NCBI GenBank assembly: GCA_004298675.1
Contig: SCRI01000048.1
Coordinates: 1-29,822 of the forward strand
DNA: 29,822 nt
Direction: 5' to 3'
Origin: a bacterium
Lineage (GTDB): Bacteria > Vulcanimicrobiota > Vulcanimicrobiia > Vulcanimicrobiales > SCRA01
A program made the position numbers and the translations under genes. Shown here piece by piece: positions 15,808-23,650 of this stretch. The notes below the pieces were generated by a model that had not been told where the DNA came from, did not search any database, and saw nothing but the letters and a program-made list of their open reading frames with translations. The stretch's first letter is position 1; the number at the start of each line of letters is the position of its first letter.

Positions 15808-16203
15808 CTAGATCAATGCAACCAGTGGGAGATCGGTCCGCGCAAAATCATTGCCGACAAAAAGGAGTGGTTTACCGGCAACTCTCGCGGTGGCATAGCT
15901 CAAACAATCGCCGAAATTCAGTCCGGCCCGATGCTTGCCTCGGCCGAAGCGCTCGTACGCGGCGGCGGCCTCTACCCAATGTGTATCTTCGAACGGTATC
16001 ACGGAGATCCCAAACTCGTGCACAAAACGATGGACCATACTCAAGCGCTCGAAGCCTAGCCGGTTACCGATTACGATTCCGGTTTCCGCCAGCGTAGGAG
16101 CACCGATGCCAATCCAGTCAGCACGCTCGAGGGCTGCCAACAACTTCGGCCATATCTTCTCCTGAAATATGAGCGCAACGACGGCAGAAGTATCGAGGAT
16201 CAT
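15808..16203 (-). CDS. vapC: VapC-type PIN-domain toxin (module 2)
   Basis: This 131-residue PIN protein is of a different subgroup from the one downstream. Asp4 (MILDTSAVVALIF), Glu40 (APTLAETGIV), Asp99 (LNFGDCLSYATA) and Asp119 (VGNDFARTDL) form the acidic site. The LNFGDCxSYA and GNDFxxTD motifs are those of VapC toxins paired with Rv0623-like antitoxins. Its start overlaps the antitoxin stop by four bases. The two toxins share only the catalytic frame, so the tandem modules did not arise by recent duplication. Confidence 0.9.
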   Translation of the reverse strand: MILDTSAVVALIFQEKIWPKLLAALERADWIGIGAPTLAETGIVIGNRLGFERLSMVHRFVHEFGISVIPFEDTHWVEAAAAYERFGRGKHRAGLNFGDCLSYATARVAGKPLLFVGNDFARTDLPLVALI

Positions 16204-16469
16204 ACGCCGTCCGGGCCGAGGCCGAGGATAGCGTCTTCCTCCTTACGTGTGAGATGTTTGCCGCGCAGCCTGTCGGGTATGAGAGGCCAGACCTCGCGTT
16301 CGAGAAAAGCGCGACGCTGGCGCGCACGGGTCGCCTCAACCGGAACGGCGAGCCGCGCTTTGCGCTCGAGCAAGGCTTTGCGAACGGCTTCCGTCTTACT
16401 CTCACCGGCAAGTTTAGCGACTTCCTCGGCGAGACGCTCGACTTCGGCATTCTTGAGATTCAGCGCCAT
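16200..16469 (-). CDS. vapB: VapB antitoxin, Rv0623/PSK-like family (module 2)
   Basis: This 89-residue antitoxin begins MALNLKNAEVERLAEEVAKL and has SKTEAVRKALLER (about 24-36), the pattern of the Rv0623-like VapB family, with a C-terminal toxin-binding tail. It neutralises the neighbouring PIN toxin and probably represses its own promoter. The ATG lies inside a long palindrome, and no Shine-Dalgarno sequence precedes it, which agrees with a leaderless or nearly leaderless transcript from the promoter at 16479-16507. Confidence 0.88.
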   Translation of the reverse strand: MALNLKNAEVERLAEEVAKLAGESKTEAVRKALLERKARLAVPVEATRARQRRAFLEREVWPLIPDRLRGKHLTRKEEDAILGLGPDGV

Positions 16470-16494
16470 GATGGTGTAATTCTACCATCATGGC
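16465..16494. promoter_or_regulatory. Long palindrome, probable antitoxin operator, module 2
   Basis: GCCATGATGGT and ACCATCATGGC form a perfect 11-base inverted repeat with an eight-base spacer. It covers both the -10 box and the antitoxin start codon, so bound VapBC complex would block initiation of transcription. Confidence 0.75.
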
Positions 16495-16507
16495 AGAACG
16501 GTGTAAA
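16479..16507 (-). promoter_or_regulatory. Sigma70-type promoter of toxin-antitoxin module 2
   Basis: On the minus strand TTTACA (16502-16507) and TAGAAT (16479-16484) are separated by exactly 17 bases. The expected start of transcription, 16472-16469, coincides with or lies within about three bases of the antitoxin ATG. Confidence 0.7.
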
Positions 16508-16517
16508 GCGAAAGACG

Positions 16518-17756
16518 CTAGCGCAGCAGTGCGTTCTTCACCAGACTGCCGGCTTTCACGATGACGTCGAGGTGCTCGCCCTGACCGGTCAGCAGCGCGA
16601 TATTTCTCAGCGGATCGCCGTCGACCACTAGGAGATCGGCCGCCGCATCCGGCGCGATCACCCCCAACCGGCCCTCCATCTGCAGGATCTCCGCGCCCAC
16701 GGAGGTGGCGCTCGCGATCACCTCCACTGCCGAGAGCACTTGTGAGCGCAGCAAGAACTCGCGGCTCTGGTAGCGATGCAGATCGCCGAGCAGGTCACTG
16801 CCGTAACCCATTCGCACTCCTGCCCGCTGGAAGCGCTCCAGCGACCGCAGTCCCTCCAGCCGCACGGCATCGATCTTCGCGACCGACGCCGGCGGAAGAC
16901 CGAGCGCGGCTCCCTCGCCCGCCAGCGCTTCGTACGTCACGAGCGTGGGGACCGCGAATACGCCCAGCTCGCCCATGCGCATCGCCGTCGCGTCGTCGAT
17001 CAGATTGCCGTGCTCGATGGTCCGCACGCCGCCGTCGATTGCGCGCTGGATGGCGCGCGCGGTATACGCGTGCGCGAGGACGTAGGTCTGCTGCGCACGC
17101 GCCTCTTCAACGGCGGCGCGGATCTCGTCGAGCGAGTACTGCGTGCCGTCGATGCGATCCGCCGGTGATGCCACACCGCCCGATGCCATGATCTTGATCT
17201 GCGTCGCGCCTTTGCGCAATTCGTCACGCACGGCGTGACGCACGGCATCCACACCGTCTACCACGCAGGCCATCGCGCCGATCCGCGTGCCGCAAGCACA
17301 GGGAGCCACGTCGTGGCCGGGTTTGCGGAAGTCGCCGTGGCCGCCCGTCTGGCTCAGCGCCTTGCCCGACGGAAAGACGCGCGGCCCCACTACCAGGCCC
17401 TCCTCGAGCGCCTGCGCCAGAGCGGCGTCGGCGCCACCGGTATCGCGCACGGTCGTGAAGCCGCGCATCAGCATACCCCGCAGAATGGGTAGGGCGCGGT
17501 AGGCCGCGAGCGCATTGGGAAGCGCGGCATTCGCGCCCAGATCGACCTGCGAGGCCGTGACGTGAACGTGGCAATCGATCAGACCCGGCATCAAGGTGCG
17601 GCCGCCGAGATCGACGACGAAGGCGTCGGGCGCGTGGATCGGCCTCTCGGAGACCTCACGAATGGTCTCGCCTTCGACCAGCACCTCGAAGCCTTCGCGA
17701 AGCTCCTCTTCGCGCGGAATAAGTAGCTTACCGTTCTTGAAGAGCAGTTGACTCAT
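16518..17756 (-). CDS. Amidohydrolase, imidazolonepropionase / Xaa-Pro dipeptidase-like
   Basis: This 412-residue metal-dependent TIM-barrel hydrolase has the subtype-I amidohydrolase ligands: His63 and His65 (LIDCHVHVT), Lys188 likely carboxylated (QIKIMASGGV), His229 (LAHAYT), His249 (IEHGN) and Asp321 (YGSDLLGD). The stretch ASGGVASPADRIDGTQYS and the overall pattern match the group that includes Sgx9260-type enzymes cleaving Xaa-Pro and related N-acyl amino acids, as well as imidazolonepropionase-like proteins. ATG 17756 is preferred over in-frame GTG 17792, which lies inside the divergent gene. A GGAGG stands 14 bases upstream, rather far. Divergent from an IclR regulator, so it is the obvious candidate target. 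Dipeptidase activity is inference. Confidence 0.85.
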   Translation of the reverse strand: MSQLLFKNGKLLIPREEELREGFEVLVEGETIREVSERPIHAPDAFVVDLGGRTLMPGLIDCHVHVTASQVDLGANAALPNALAAYRALPILRGMLMRGFTTVRDTGGADAALAQALEEGLVVGPRVFPSGKALSQTGGHGDFRKPGHDVAPCACGTRIGAMACVVDGVDAVRHAVRDELRKGATQIKIMASGGVASPADRIDGTQYSLDEIRAAVEEARAQQTYVLAHAYTARAIQRAIDGGVRTIEHGNLIDDATAMRMGELGVFAVPTLVTYEALAGEGAALGLPPASVAKIDAVRLEGLRSLERFQRAGVRMGYGSDLLGDLHRYQSREFLLRSQVLSAVEVIASATSVGAEILQMEGRLGVIAPDAAADLLVVDGDPLRNIALLTGQGEHLDVIVKAGSLVKNALLR

Positions 17757-17779
17757 GGCGTAGCGAGGAACCTCCAAGT

Positions 17780-18598
17780 ATGGAACGAGCACAGACCGTG
17801 GAGCGCGCGCTGCTCCTCTTGACGGCCTTCAGTGAAGACGAACCGGAGATGACCGTCGCCGAGCTGACGCGCCGGCTGAAGCTCTCGCGCACGATCGTGG
17901 TGAGGCTCCTGGACACGCTGGCCGCAGCCGGCTTTCTGGAGCGTAGCGCCCGTGACGGCCGCTACCGGATCGGTCTGGCGGCGTTCAAGCTCGGGAGCCT
18001 GTACGCGGCTACGAATCCCCTGCATACCTACGTCTCGAACGAGTTGGCGCGCCTGGCCTCGGAGACGGGCTACACCGCGTACGTCGGCGTGCTCGACCAG
18101 GCCGAGGTGGTGATCATCTCGCATCACGAGGGGCGCCTTCCCGTGCGCTTCGTGTGGACCGCGGGAGACCGGCTTCCGGCCGCAACGACCGCACTGGGCA
18201 AGGCCATGCTTGCGCACCTCGAGACGCAGCAATTAGACGCAATCTTGGGCACCGATCAGATCCGCGGGTTGACCGAGCGTTCGCTCGCGACGCGCGCCGA
18301 CCTCGACCGCCAACTCGCGGAGATCCGCGAGCGCGGCTGGGCCGTCGCTCAAGACGAGAGCGCCGTGGGCATCACGGCTGTCGGTGCGGCCGTGCTCAAC
18401 GGCAACGGTGCGCCGCTGTGCGGTCTCAGTCTGAGCTTCCTCGACTACCCGCACGACCCGGCCCGCTTCAGCGATCTCGGCAGCCTCGTGCACCAGGCCG
18501 CGCAACGCGCCACCGAACGCGTGACGTACTACGAACGCTACGGCCATCGCGCCGTGACCACCTCGTCCAAACGCAGATCCCGTTTCATCGCAACCTGA
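17780..18598 (+). CDS. IclR-family transcriptional regulator
   Basis: This 272-residue protein has the IclR N-terminal winged helix (TVERALLLLTAF, then MTVAELTRRLKLSRTIVVRLLDTL, about 6-48) and the C-terminal effector domain with LPAATTALGKAMLAHL and GWAVAQDESAVGITAVGAAVLN. IclR proteins commonly control divergent catabolic genes and respond to small acids of the pathway. GAGGAA lies nine bases before the ATG. Only 23 bases separate it from the divergent amidohydrolase, so each gene's promoter must overlap the other's coding sequence. It may also control liv operon 2, whose last gene converges on it three bases away. Confidence 0.88.
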   Translation: MERAQTVERALLLLTAFSEDEPEMTVAELTRRLKLSRTIVVRLLDTLAAAGFLERSARDGRYRIGLAAFKLGSLYAATNPLHTYVSNELARLASETGYTAYVGVLDQAEVVIISHHEGRLPVRFVWTAGDRLPAATTALGKAMLAHLETQQLDAILGTDQIRGLTERSLATRADLDRQLAEIRERGWAVAQDESAVGITAVGAAVLNGNGAPLCGLSLSFLDYPHDPARFSDLGSLVHQAAQRATERVTYYERYGHRAVTTSSKRRSRFIAT

Positions 18599-18601
18599 GC
18601 A

Positions 18602-19072
18602 TCACACGATACGCAGCGACTTCGAAGCGAGATCGTACAACTTGAAGAGGTCGCCCGCCACGTCGCGCGCGGTCTCCGGAGCATCGGCTAAACGCTCGCT
18701 GCTGACGTACTGGCTCTCCCCCGCAGCCGGCGAATAGTACGCCTCCAGCCCCTGGGCACGGCAGAACGTCTTCAGGCTCTCGAAGGCGTCGTAGGCGGTG
18801 CGCGCGCTCGCCAGGCAATGGATGCCCAAACGCACGCGCAGGCTCTCCGGATTCACCACCGCGCCCACGTGCAGCTCCCAGAACGGGAACGAACCCAGCG
18901 GCACGGCAACCCAATAGAAGTGCGCTCCTTGCCGCCGCAACTGCAGCACCTCCGGCCCGGACCCCTTCTCCAACTCGGGCCCGTAGTAGATCTCCACCTT
19001 CTCGGCAAAGAGCGGATTGGCCGCGCGTCTAATCGACGCGCACACGCGCAGAATATCGTGACGCTTATTCAC
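18602..19072 (-). CDS. Uncharacterised protein at the end of liv operon 2 (156 aa)
   Basis: I do not recognise this protein. It is soluble, without signal peptide or membrane helix. Notable segments are EIYYGPELEKGSGPE, HFYWVAVPLGSFPFWELHVGAVV and GIHCLASARTAYDAFESL. The GTG start overlaps the stop of the preceding livF gene by four bases (GTGA), which makes it an integral part of the operon and supports translation. Aromatic-rich beta-strand-like stretches could form a small ligand-binding domain, but no function is claimed. Confidence 0.65.
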   Translation of the reverse strand: MNKRHDILRVCASIRRAANPLFAEKVEIYYGPELEKGSGPEVLQLRRQGAHFYWVAVPLGSFPFWELHVGAVVNPESLRVRLGIHCLASARTAYDAFESLKTFCRAQGLEAYYSPAAGESQYVSSERLADAPETARDVAGDLFKLYDLASKSLRIV

Positions 19073-19776
19073 CCTTGTACTCCCAGATAGCGTTGTCTCA
19101 CGACGTCCGAGCCCAACAGCGCAGCGCCGGTGTCCTCGATAGCGATGTGACCGCTCTCCATGACGTACGCGCGGTCACAGATACAGAGCGCCTTGGTGGC
19201 ATTCTGTTCCACCAGCAGCACCGAGATGCCGCTTTCACGGATCCGCGAGATGCGATCGAAGATCGCGCGCACGTTATCCACCGAAAGCGCCGCGGACGGC
19301 TCGTCCATCATCAGCAGATCGAAGGGCCGGTTGATCAGCGCGCGCGCGATTGCCAGCATCTGCCGCTCGCCGCCGGAGAGCAGGCCGGCGCCGGTGCGCA
19401 TGCGCTCGCCCAGACGCGGGAAGAGCCCCAGCACTTCCTGCAGCGCCGCCGGATAGTCGTGGCGCAGGTAGCACACCTGCAGCGTCTCAGATACCGTGAG
19501 CGTTGGGAAAACATTCCCCACTTGTGGCACGTAGGCAAGGCCCGACGCCAGCGTCTTCTCGGGATCGATGCCCGTGATATCGCGATCGTTCAAGGTCACG
19601 CTGCCGCTGCGCGGACGCAGCAGACCGGCAATCGTGTTCAGGAGCGTCGACTTGCCGGCACCGTTGGGGCCGATCAAACCCACGATCTCGCCGCGCTCGA
19701 CGCGCAGGCTCACGTCTTTGACGATGTGCTGGCCGCCATAGCCCGATTCGAGAGAGGATACGGTAAAAAGGCTCAT
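19069..19776 (-). CDS. Liv-type ABC transporter ATPase, LivF family (system 2)
   Basis: This 235-residue ATPase has Walker A GPNGAGKST (36-44), signature LSGGE (133-137) and Walker B LLMMDEP (154-160), and ends VRQRYLGVQG. After Walker B it reads SAALSVD where LivF proteins usually have a SLGLAP-like sequence, a mild departure. It follows the LivG gene by nine bases and drives importer 2 together with it. Confidence 0.9.
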   Translation of the reverse strand: MSLFTVSSLESGYGGQHIVKDVSLRVERGEIVGLIGPNGAGKSTLLNTIAGLLRPRSGSVTLNDRDITGIDPEKTLASGLAYVPQVGNVFPTLTVSETLQVCYLRHDYPAALQEVLGLFPRLGERMRTGAGLLSGGERQMLAIARALINRPFDLLMMDEPSAALSVDNVRAIFDRISRIRESGISVLLVEQNATKALCICDRAYVMESGHIAIEDTGAALLGSDVVRQRYLGVQG

Positions 19777-19785
19777 CTCCCGGCG

Positions 19786-20553
19786 CTACGCCCTCCCCAG
19801 GTATGCAGCATGCACGTTCTCGTTGGACTGCACCTCGCCGGGGCGGCCGCTGGCAAGCAGCTCGCCGTCGACGAGCACGTAGACCCAGTCGGCCACCCGC
19901 ATCACGGCCTCCAAATTGTGCTCCACCAGGAGCAGCGTCTTCCCGCGCTCGCGGATGCTCACGAGATGCTCCAGAATCTGCTCGCGCACGTCGAAGGGCA
20001 CGCCGGCAAGCGGCTCGTCCAACATCAGCAGCTTGGGATCGAGCATGAGCGCACGCGCCAGCTCCAACAACTTCTTCTCACCCGCGGAGAGCGTCTCGGC
20101 ATCGGCATCGCGGCTGGCGGAGAGCCCGAGAAACTGAAGGATGCCGTCCGCTCGTTCGGTGTTGGCGCGCTCCTGCGCGCGCGTCTTGCGCTTGGCCAAC
20201 AGTCCCAACGGAAAACGCTCGCCGATCTGGTCGCTACCTGCAACCAGCAGATTTTCAAGGACGCTCAAGCCGCCAAACTCGTGTGGAATCTGGAACGTCT
20301 TGACGATGCCGCAGCGCGCGCGTGCGTAGGCCGGCAGGCGTGTGATGTCCGTACCATCGTAGCATACGGTCCCGCTATCGGCCTGCACGAAGCCTGCGAT
20401 CACGTCGAAGAGCGTGGTTTTGCCGGCGCCGTTGGGACCGATCAGCGCGGTAATAGTCCCCGGCTTCAGGGTTATCGAGACCGACTTCAGGACGCGGCTG
20501 CCAAAGTACGCTTTCGCGACGTCTCGCGCCTCCAGCAAGAACTCGCCGCTCAC
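19786..20553 (-). CDS. Liv-type ABC transporter ATPase, LivG family (system 2)
   Basis: This 255-residue ATPase has Walker A GPNGAGKTT (39-47), signature LSAGE (155-159), Walker B LLMLDEP (175-181) and the LivG-type tail NVHAAYLGRA. The frame stays open far upstream inside the LivM gene, but GTG 20553 overlaps the LivM stop by four bases (GTGA) and directly precedes the conserved start SGEFLLEARDVAKAY, so the long fusion frame is not the gene. It pairs with the LivF ATPase of importer 2. Confidence 0.9.
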   Translation of the reverse strand: MSGEFLLEARDVAKAYFGSRVLKSVSITLKPGTITALIGPNGAGKTTLFDVIAGFVQADSGTVCYDGTDITRLPAYARARCGIVKTFQIPHEFGGLSVLENLLVAGSDQIGERFPLGLLAKRKTRAQERANTERADGILQFLGLSASRDADAETLSAGEKKLLELARALMLDPKLLMLDEPLAGVPFDVREQILEHLVSIRERGKTLLLVEHNLEAVMRVADWVYVLVDGELLASGRPGEVQSNENVHAAYLGRA

Positions 20554-21461
20554 GACGCACGCTCCGGGCGCGCGGCACGCTTGCGCTTGGCCCTGCCCAT
20601 GATGCCGTCGGGACGGAAGACGATGAGCAAAACCAGCGCCAGCCCGATGATCATAAAGCGCAGGGCCGACTGCTGGTTGGCGGAGAGGACGTGCACGTAA
20701 TCTTGCAGCACGATGGAACCCTGTAGGAACGCGATCAAGACGAAGGCCCCGATCACCGGTCCGAGCAGACTCCCGACGCCGCCTAAAATGAGCGCGATGA
20801 ACGTGTTGAAGGTGACGTCCGGGGAGAACTGCTCCGGCGAGATGTACTGCACCCAATGCGCGTAGAGCGCGCCCGCCAAACCGGCAACGGCCGACCCGAC
20901 GACGAGCACCAGCACCTTGTAGGACACGGTGTTCTTGCCCAACGCCTGCGCGGCCGCATCGTTGGCTTGAATGGCTCGCAGGAGACGCCCCAACGGAGAG
21001 TGCCCGATCTGCCAGATCAGCGCGGTGGTGAGCGCGGTCAGCGCGGCGATGATCACCAGCGTGACGGGGGCGGAAAGCTGCGGACCCAACATCGCAAAGG
21101 GCCGATGGATCCCGGTGATGCCGATCGCGCCGTGCGTGAGATTGCGCTGATTCAAGACGAACAGCAGCACGAGCTCGGAGAAGCCCAACGTCACCACCGC
21201 GAAGTAGTCGCCACCGAGGCGGATGGTGAGCAGGCCCAACGGGTAGCTGGCCAAGGCTGCCAGCGCGGTGCCGGCCGCCCAGCCGGCAAGCATCGGCCAA
21301 TGGTGACCCACGGTGAGAATGGCGCTGGTGTAGGCACCGATCGCCACGAACGCGACGTAACCGAAGTTGATGATGCCGGTAAAGCCCATCTGCAGGTTCA
21401 AGCCCAGCGCCAGCATCGTGTAGATCAAGCCGAAGGCGATAACCGTGTAGACGTAGGTCAT
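20550..21461 (-). CDS. Liv-type ABC transporter permease, LivM family (system 2)
   Basis: This 303-residue polytopic membrane protein is a pore subunit of importer 2. It has the LivM segments LGLNLQMGFTGIINFGYVAF near the N-terminus, AIQANDAAAQALGKNTVSYK in the cytoplasmic loop, and LILGGVGSLLGPVIGA near the C-terminus, ending LLIVFRPDGIMGR. The start ATG overlaps the LivH stop by four bases (ATGA); the longer open frame upstream lies within LivH and is rejected. Confidence 0.9.
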   Translation of the reverse strand: MTYVYTVIAFGLIYTMLALGLNLQMGFTGIINFGYVAFVAIGAYTSAILTVGHHWPMLAGWAAGTALAALASYPLGLLTIRLGGDYFAVVTLGFSELVLLFVLNQRNLTHGAIGITGIHRPFAMLGPQLSAPVTLVIIAALTALTTALIWQIGHSPLGRLLRAIQANDAAAQALGKNTVSYKVLVLVVGSAVAGLAGALYAHWVQYISPEQFSPDVTFNTFIALILGGVGSLLGPVIGAFVLIAFLQGSIVLQDYVHVLSANQQSALRFMIIGLALVLLIVFRPDGIMGRAKRKRAARPERAS

Positions 21462-22327
21462 GCGCGCACCGCCTCGCCGAACAAGCCACGCGGTTTCACG
21501 AGCAAGACCAGCATGATCAGGAAGAAGGCGATGCCCTCTTCGTAACTCGTGGGAATCCACAGAATGCCCAACTCGCTGACCAGCCCCATGAGAAAGGCAC
21601 CGATGGCGGCACCGAAGGGATTGGAGATGCCGCCGAAGATCGCGGCGGCGAACGCGAGCAGCAGCACGTCCCAGCCCATCGTCGGAGCAATCACGTCGCG
21701 CGCGCCCAGGAGAATGCCGGAGGCTCCAGCCAGCACCGAGACGAGCACCCACATCGCGAGGTGAACCCTAGCAGGGCTGATGGCGCTCAAGCGGGCCAGC
21801 GACGGATTGTCCGAGACGGCGCGCATGCGCCGCCCCAACTGCGTGCCGCGGAACATCCACCACACGCCCAACAACGCGGCGAACGCTGCCGCCAGAAGGA
21901 TGACGTCGAGCGGCCGCACGACCACCGGGCCCAGATGCATGCCGCGCTCGGCCGGCAGCGGAAAGGTCTGGAAGTCGCTGCCGAACGAGAAGATGATGCC
22001 GTAGCGCAAGAAGAGTTCCACGCCGATCGACGCGATGAACAAGTTGAGCATCGGACGGCCGGCGAGATGCCGGTAGACACCGAGGTGCATTCCCACGCCG
22101 GCCAGCGCCGAAATCACGAGGCCGAACAGCACCGCCAGCGGCAGCGGCAGGTTCCAGGAACCCGCCGCCACCCACGCGGCGTACGCCGCGATCGTCATGA
22201 GCGAGCCGTGCGCGAGGTGCGGAAAACCGGCGATGCGCCACACCAGTGCCAAACCCATCGCCGGCAGCGCCATGATCGCCCCCAGGACGATGCCGTCGAC
22301 GGCGTGCTGGAGGAGCGTCGCGATCAT
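21458..22327 (-). CDS. Liv-type ABC transporter permease, LivH family (system 2)
   Basis: This 289-residue permease has the LivH N-terminus GIVLGAIMALPAMGLALVWR followed by HLAHGSLMTIAAY, and FAAAIFGGISNPFGAAIGAFL near 225-245. The usual GLTLIFGVxxxxNFAHGE is varied here (ALVWRIAGFPHLAHGS), as in divergent members. It follows the binding-protein gene by 22 bases and overlaps LivM by four. Confidence 0.88.
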   Translation of the reverse strand: MIATLLQHAVDGIVLGAIMALPAMGLALVWRIAGFPHLAHGSLMTIAAYAAWVAAGSWNLPLPLAVLFGLVISALAGVGMHLGVYRHLAGRPMLNLFIASIGVELFLRYGIIFSFGSDFQTFPLPAERGMHLGPVVVRPLDVILLAAAFAALLGVWWMFRGTQLGRRMRAVSDNPSLARLSAISPARVHLAMWVLVSVLAGASGILLGARDVIAPTMGWDVLLLAFAAAIFGGISNPFGAAIGAFLMGLVSELGILWIPTSYEEGIAFFLIMLVLLVKPRGLFGEAVRA

Positions 22328-22349
22328 GGCCGCACTCCACGCTGCATCG

Positions 22350-23621
22350 TTAGGTCAAGTCCCGGGCGGGGTAGAGCGCCAACTGCTCGCGCGCGGTGCC
22401 GTTGAGGCGCCACACCGCGAAGTTGCTCACGATGTCGTGATGGTCGTCGAAGTCGCACGGACCGGAAGCGCCCTGGTAGTTGATCTTCTTTCCTTCGCGC
22501 AGCAGCTTGGCGCCGGTGGCGAAGTCGTAGACCTCGATGCCCGGAGGGCAGGCAATGTCGCGCATCTTGGCGGCAACCTCCGCGCCCGCCGTGGACTTCG
22601 CCGCTTCCATGGCTAGCGCAAGCAGATTGGCCTGATCGTGCGCCTGCGCCGGCCAGAAGTTGTCGGAGAGACTGGAGCCGGTGGCCGACTGAAAGACGTC
22701 CGCAAACGCCTTATAGCCCGGCTGCGTCACCGGCGGGATGCCGTCAACGGCGAAGAAGCCGTTGACCACCCCGGCACCCACGTTCTTCACCAAGGCATCG
22801 TTGAAGGCGAAGCCGGGGCCCATGACGTGCGTCTTGACGTCCGCCGCGTACCACTCTTTGGTGATGATCGAGGCGTCGGGCGTGTAGCCGATGACGATGA
22901 GCAGATCGGGCGTGCCCTGCAGCGCCTTCTGTACCTCGCCGGCGTACGACGCCGCCTTGGGATTGTAGACCACCACGTTGTCGACACCCGGCATGCCCAG
23001 GCGCCGCCACTCCGCGGCGAAGGCGTCGCGCATCGTCAACGCGTACGGGTTGTTGAGCGCCAGGATCGAAACTTTCCGGTAGCCCTGCTTCTTCGCGAAG
23101 CGCGCCATGACCAGCGCGTACGGGCGATCCGTCGGCTGCGTGCGGAAAACCAGGCGGCGATACTTCGGCGCGGTCACGTCGCCGGCACCGGAGGTATTCA
23201 TCTCCAGCACGCCGGCTTGCGTGGTGATGGGAAGTACGGCCAGCGTGACGGCGCTGGACCACGTTCCGATGATAGACTCCACGTGATTGAGGCTGATGAG
23301 CTTCTGCGCCACGGTCACCGCGGCGTCCGGACTCGTCTGGCTATCCTCGCTGACGATTCGCAGCCGCCGCCCCATGGGCCCGCCGGCTTTGTTGATCGCG
23401 TCGACGGTGATCTCGATGGCCTTGAGCATCTTCGGTCCGTACGTCGCCCCGCCGCCCGTCAACGGAACCATGACGCCCACCGGAATATCCGGACCGCCGC
23501 TGGCCAGCGCGGGCAGTCTGATGGAAAGCCCGCCGGTTAGACCCGTGAGGACTCCCGCAGTAGAGGCCCCCGCCCCGAGCATAAAATGCTTGCGCGTGAC
23601 ACCGTGACGCATGTCCTTCAT
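22350..23621 (-). CDS. ABC transporter substrate-binding protein, LivK/amide-binding family (system 2)
   Basis: This 423-residue periplasmic protein is the receptor of importer 2. It opens with a basic region and hydrophobic signal (RKHFMLGAGASTAGVLTGL, ending ALASGG), followed by the Peripla_BP_6 pattern IPVGVMVPLTGGGATYG, INKAGGPMGRRLRI and EDSQTSPDAAV. The signal has Arg-Lys rather than twin arginines, so Tat export is uncertain. ATG 23621 is chosen because GAGGAAAGGG lies immediately upstream; ATG 23612 is an alternative, and the longer open frame lacks a signal. It follows the 443-residue gene by 29 bases. The ligand is unknown. Confidence 0.88.
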   Translation of the reverse strand: MKDMRHGVTRKHFMLGAGASTAGVLTGLTGGLSIRLPALASGGPDIPVGVMVPLTGGGATYGPKMLKAIEITVDAINKAGGPMGRRLRIVSEDSQTSPDAAVTVAQKLISLNHVESIIGTWSSAVTLAVLPITTQAGVLEMNTSGAGDVTAPKYRRLVFRTQPTDRPYALVMARFAKKQGYRKVSILALNNPYALTMRDAFAAEWRRLGMPGVDNVVVYNPKAASYAGEVQKALQGTPDLLIVIGYTPDASIITKEWYAADVKTHVMGPGFAFNDALVKNVGAGVVNGFFAVDGIPPVTQPGYKAFADVFQSATGSSLSDNFWPAQAHDQANLLALAMEAAKSTAGAEVAAKMRDIACPPGIEVYDFATGAKLLREGKKINYQGASGPCDFDDHHDIVSNFAVWRLNGTAREQLALYPARDLT

Positions 23622-23650
23622 CCCTTTCCTCTTCTCGAGCAAAACGCCGG

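Noticed and set aside
19075-20700. 541-codon plus-strand open frame
   Set aside because: Antisense to the ATPase genes of liv system 2; the protein has no domain pattern while the other strand encodes complete ABC motifs.
19786-21489. Long frame that would fuse an N-terminal extension to the system 2 LivG
   Set aside because: The extension is the LivM coding region in another frame; the GTGA overlap at 20550-20553 marks the true start.
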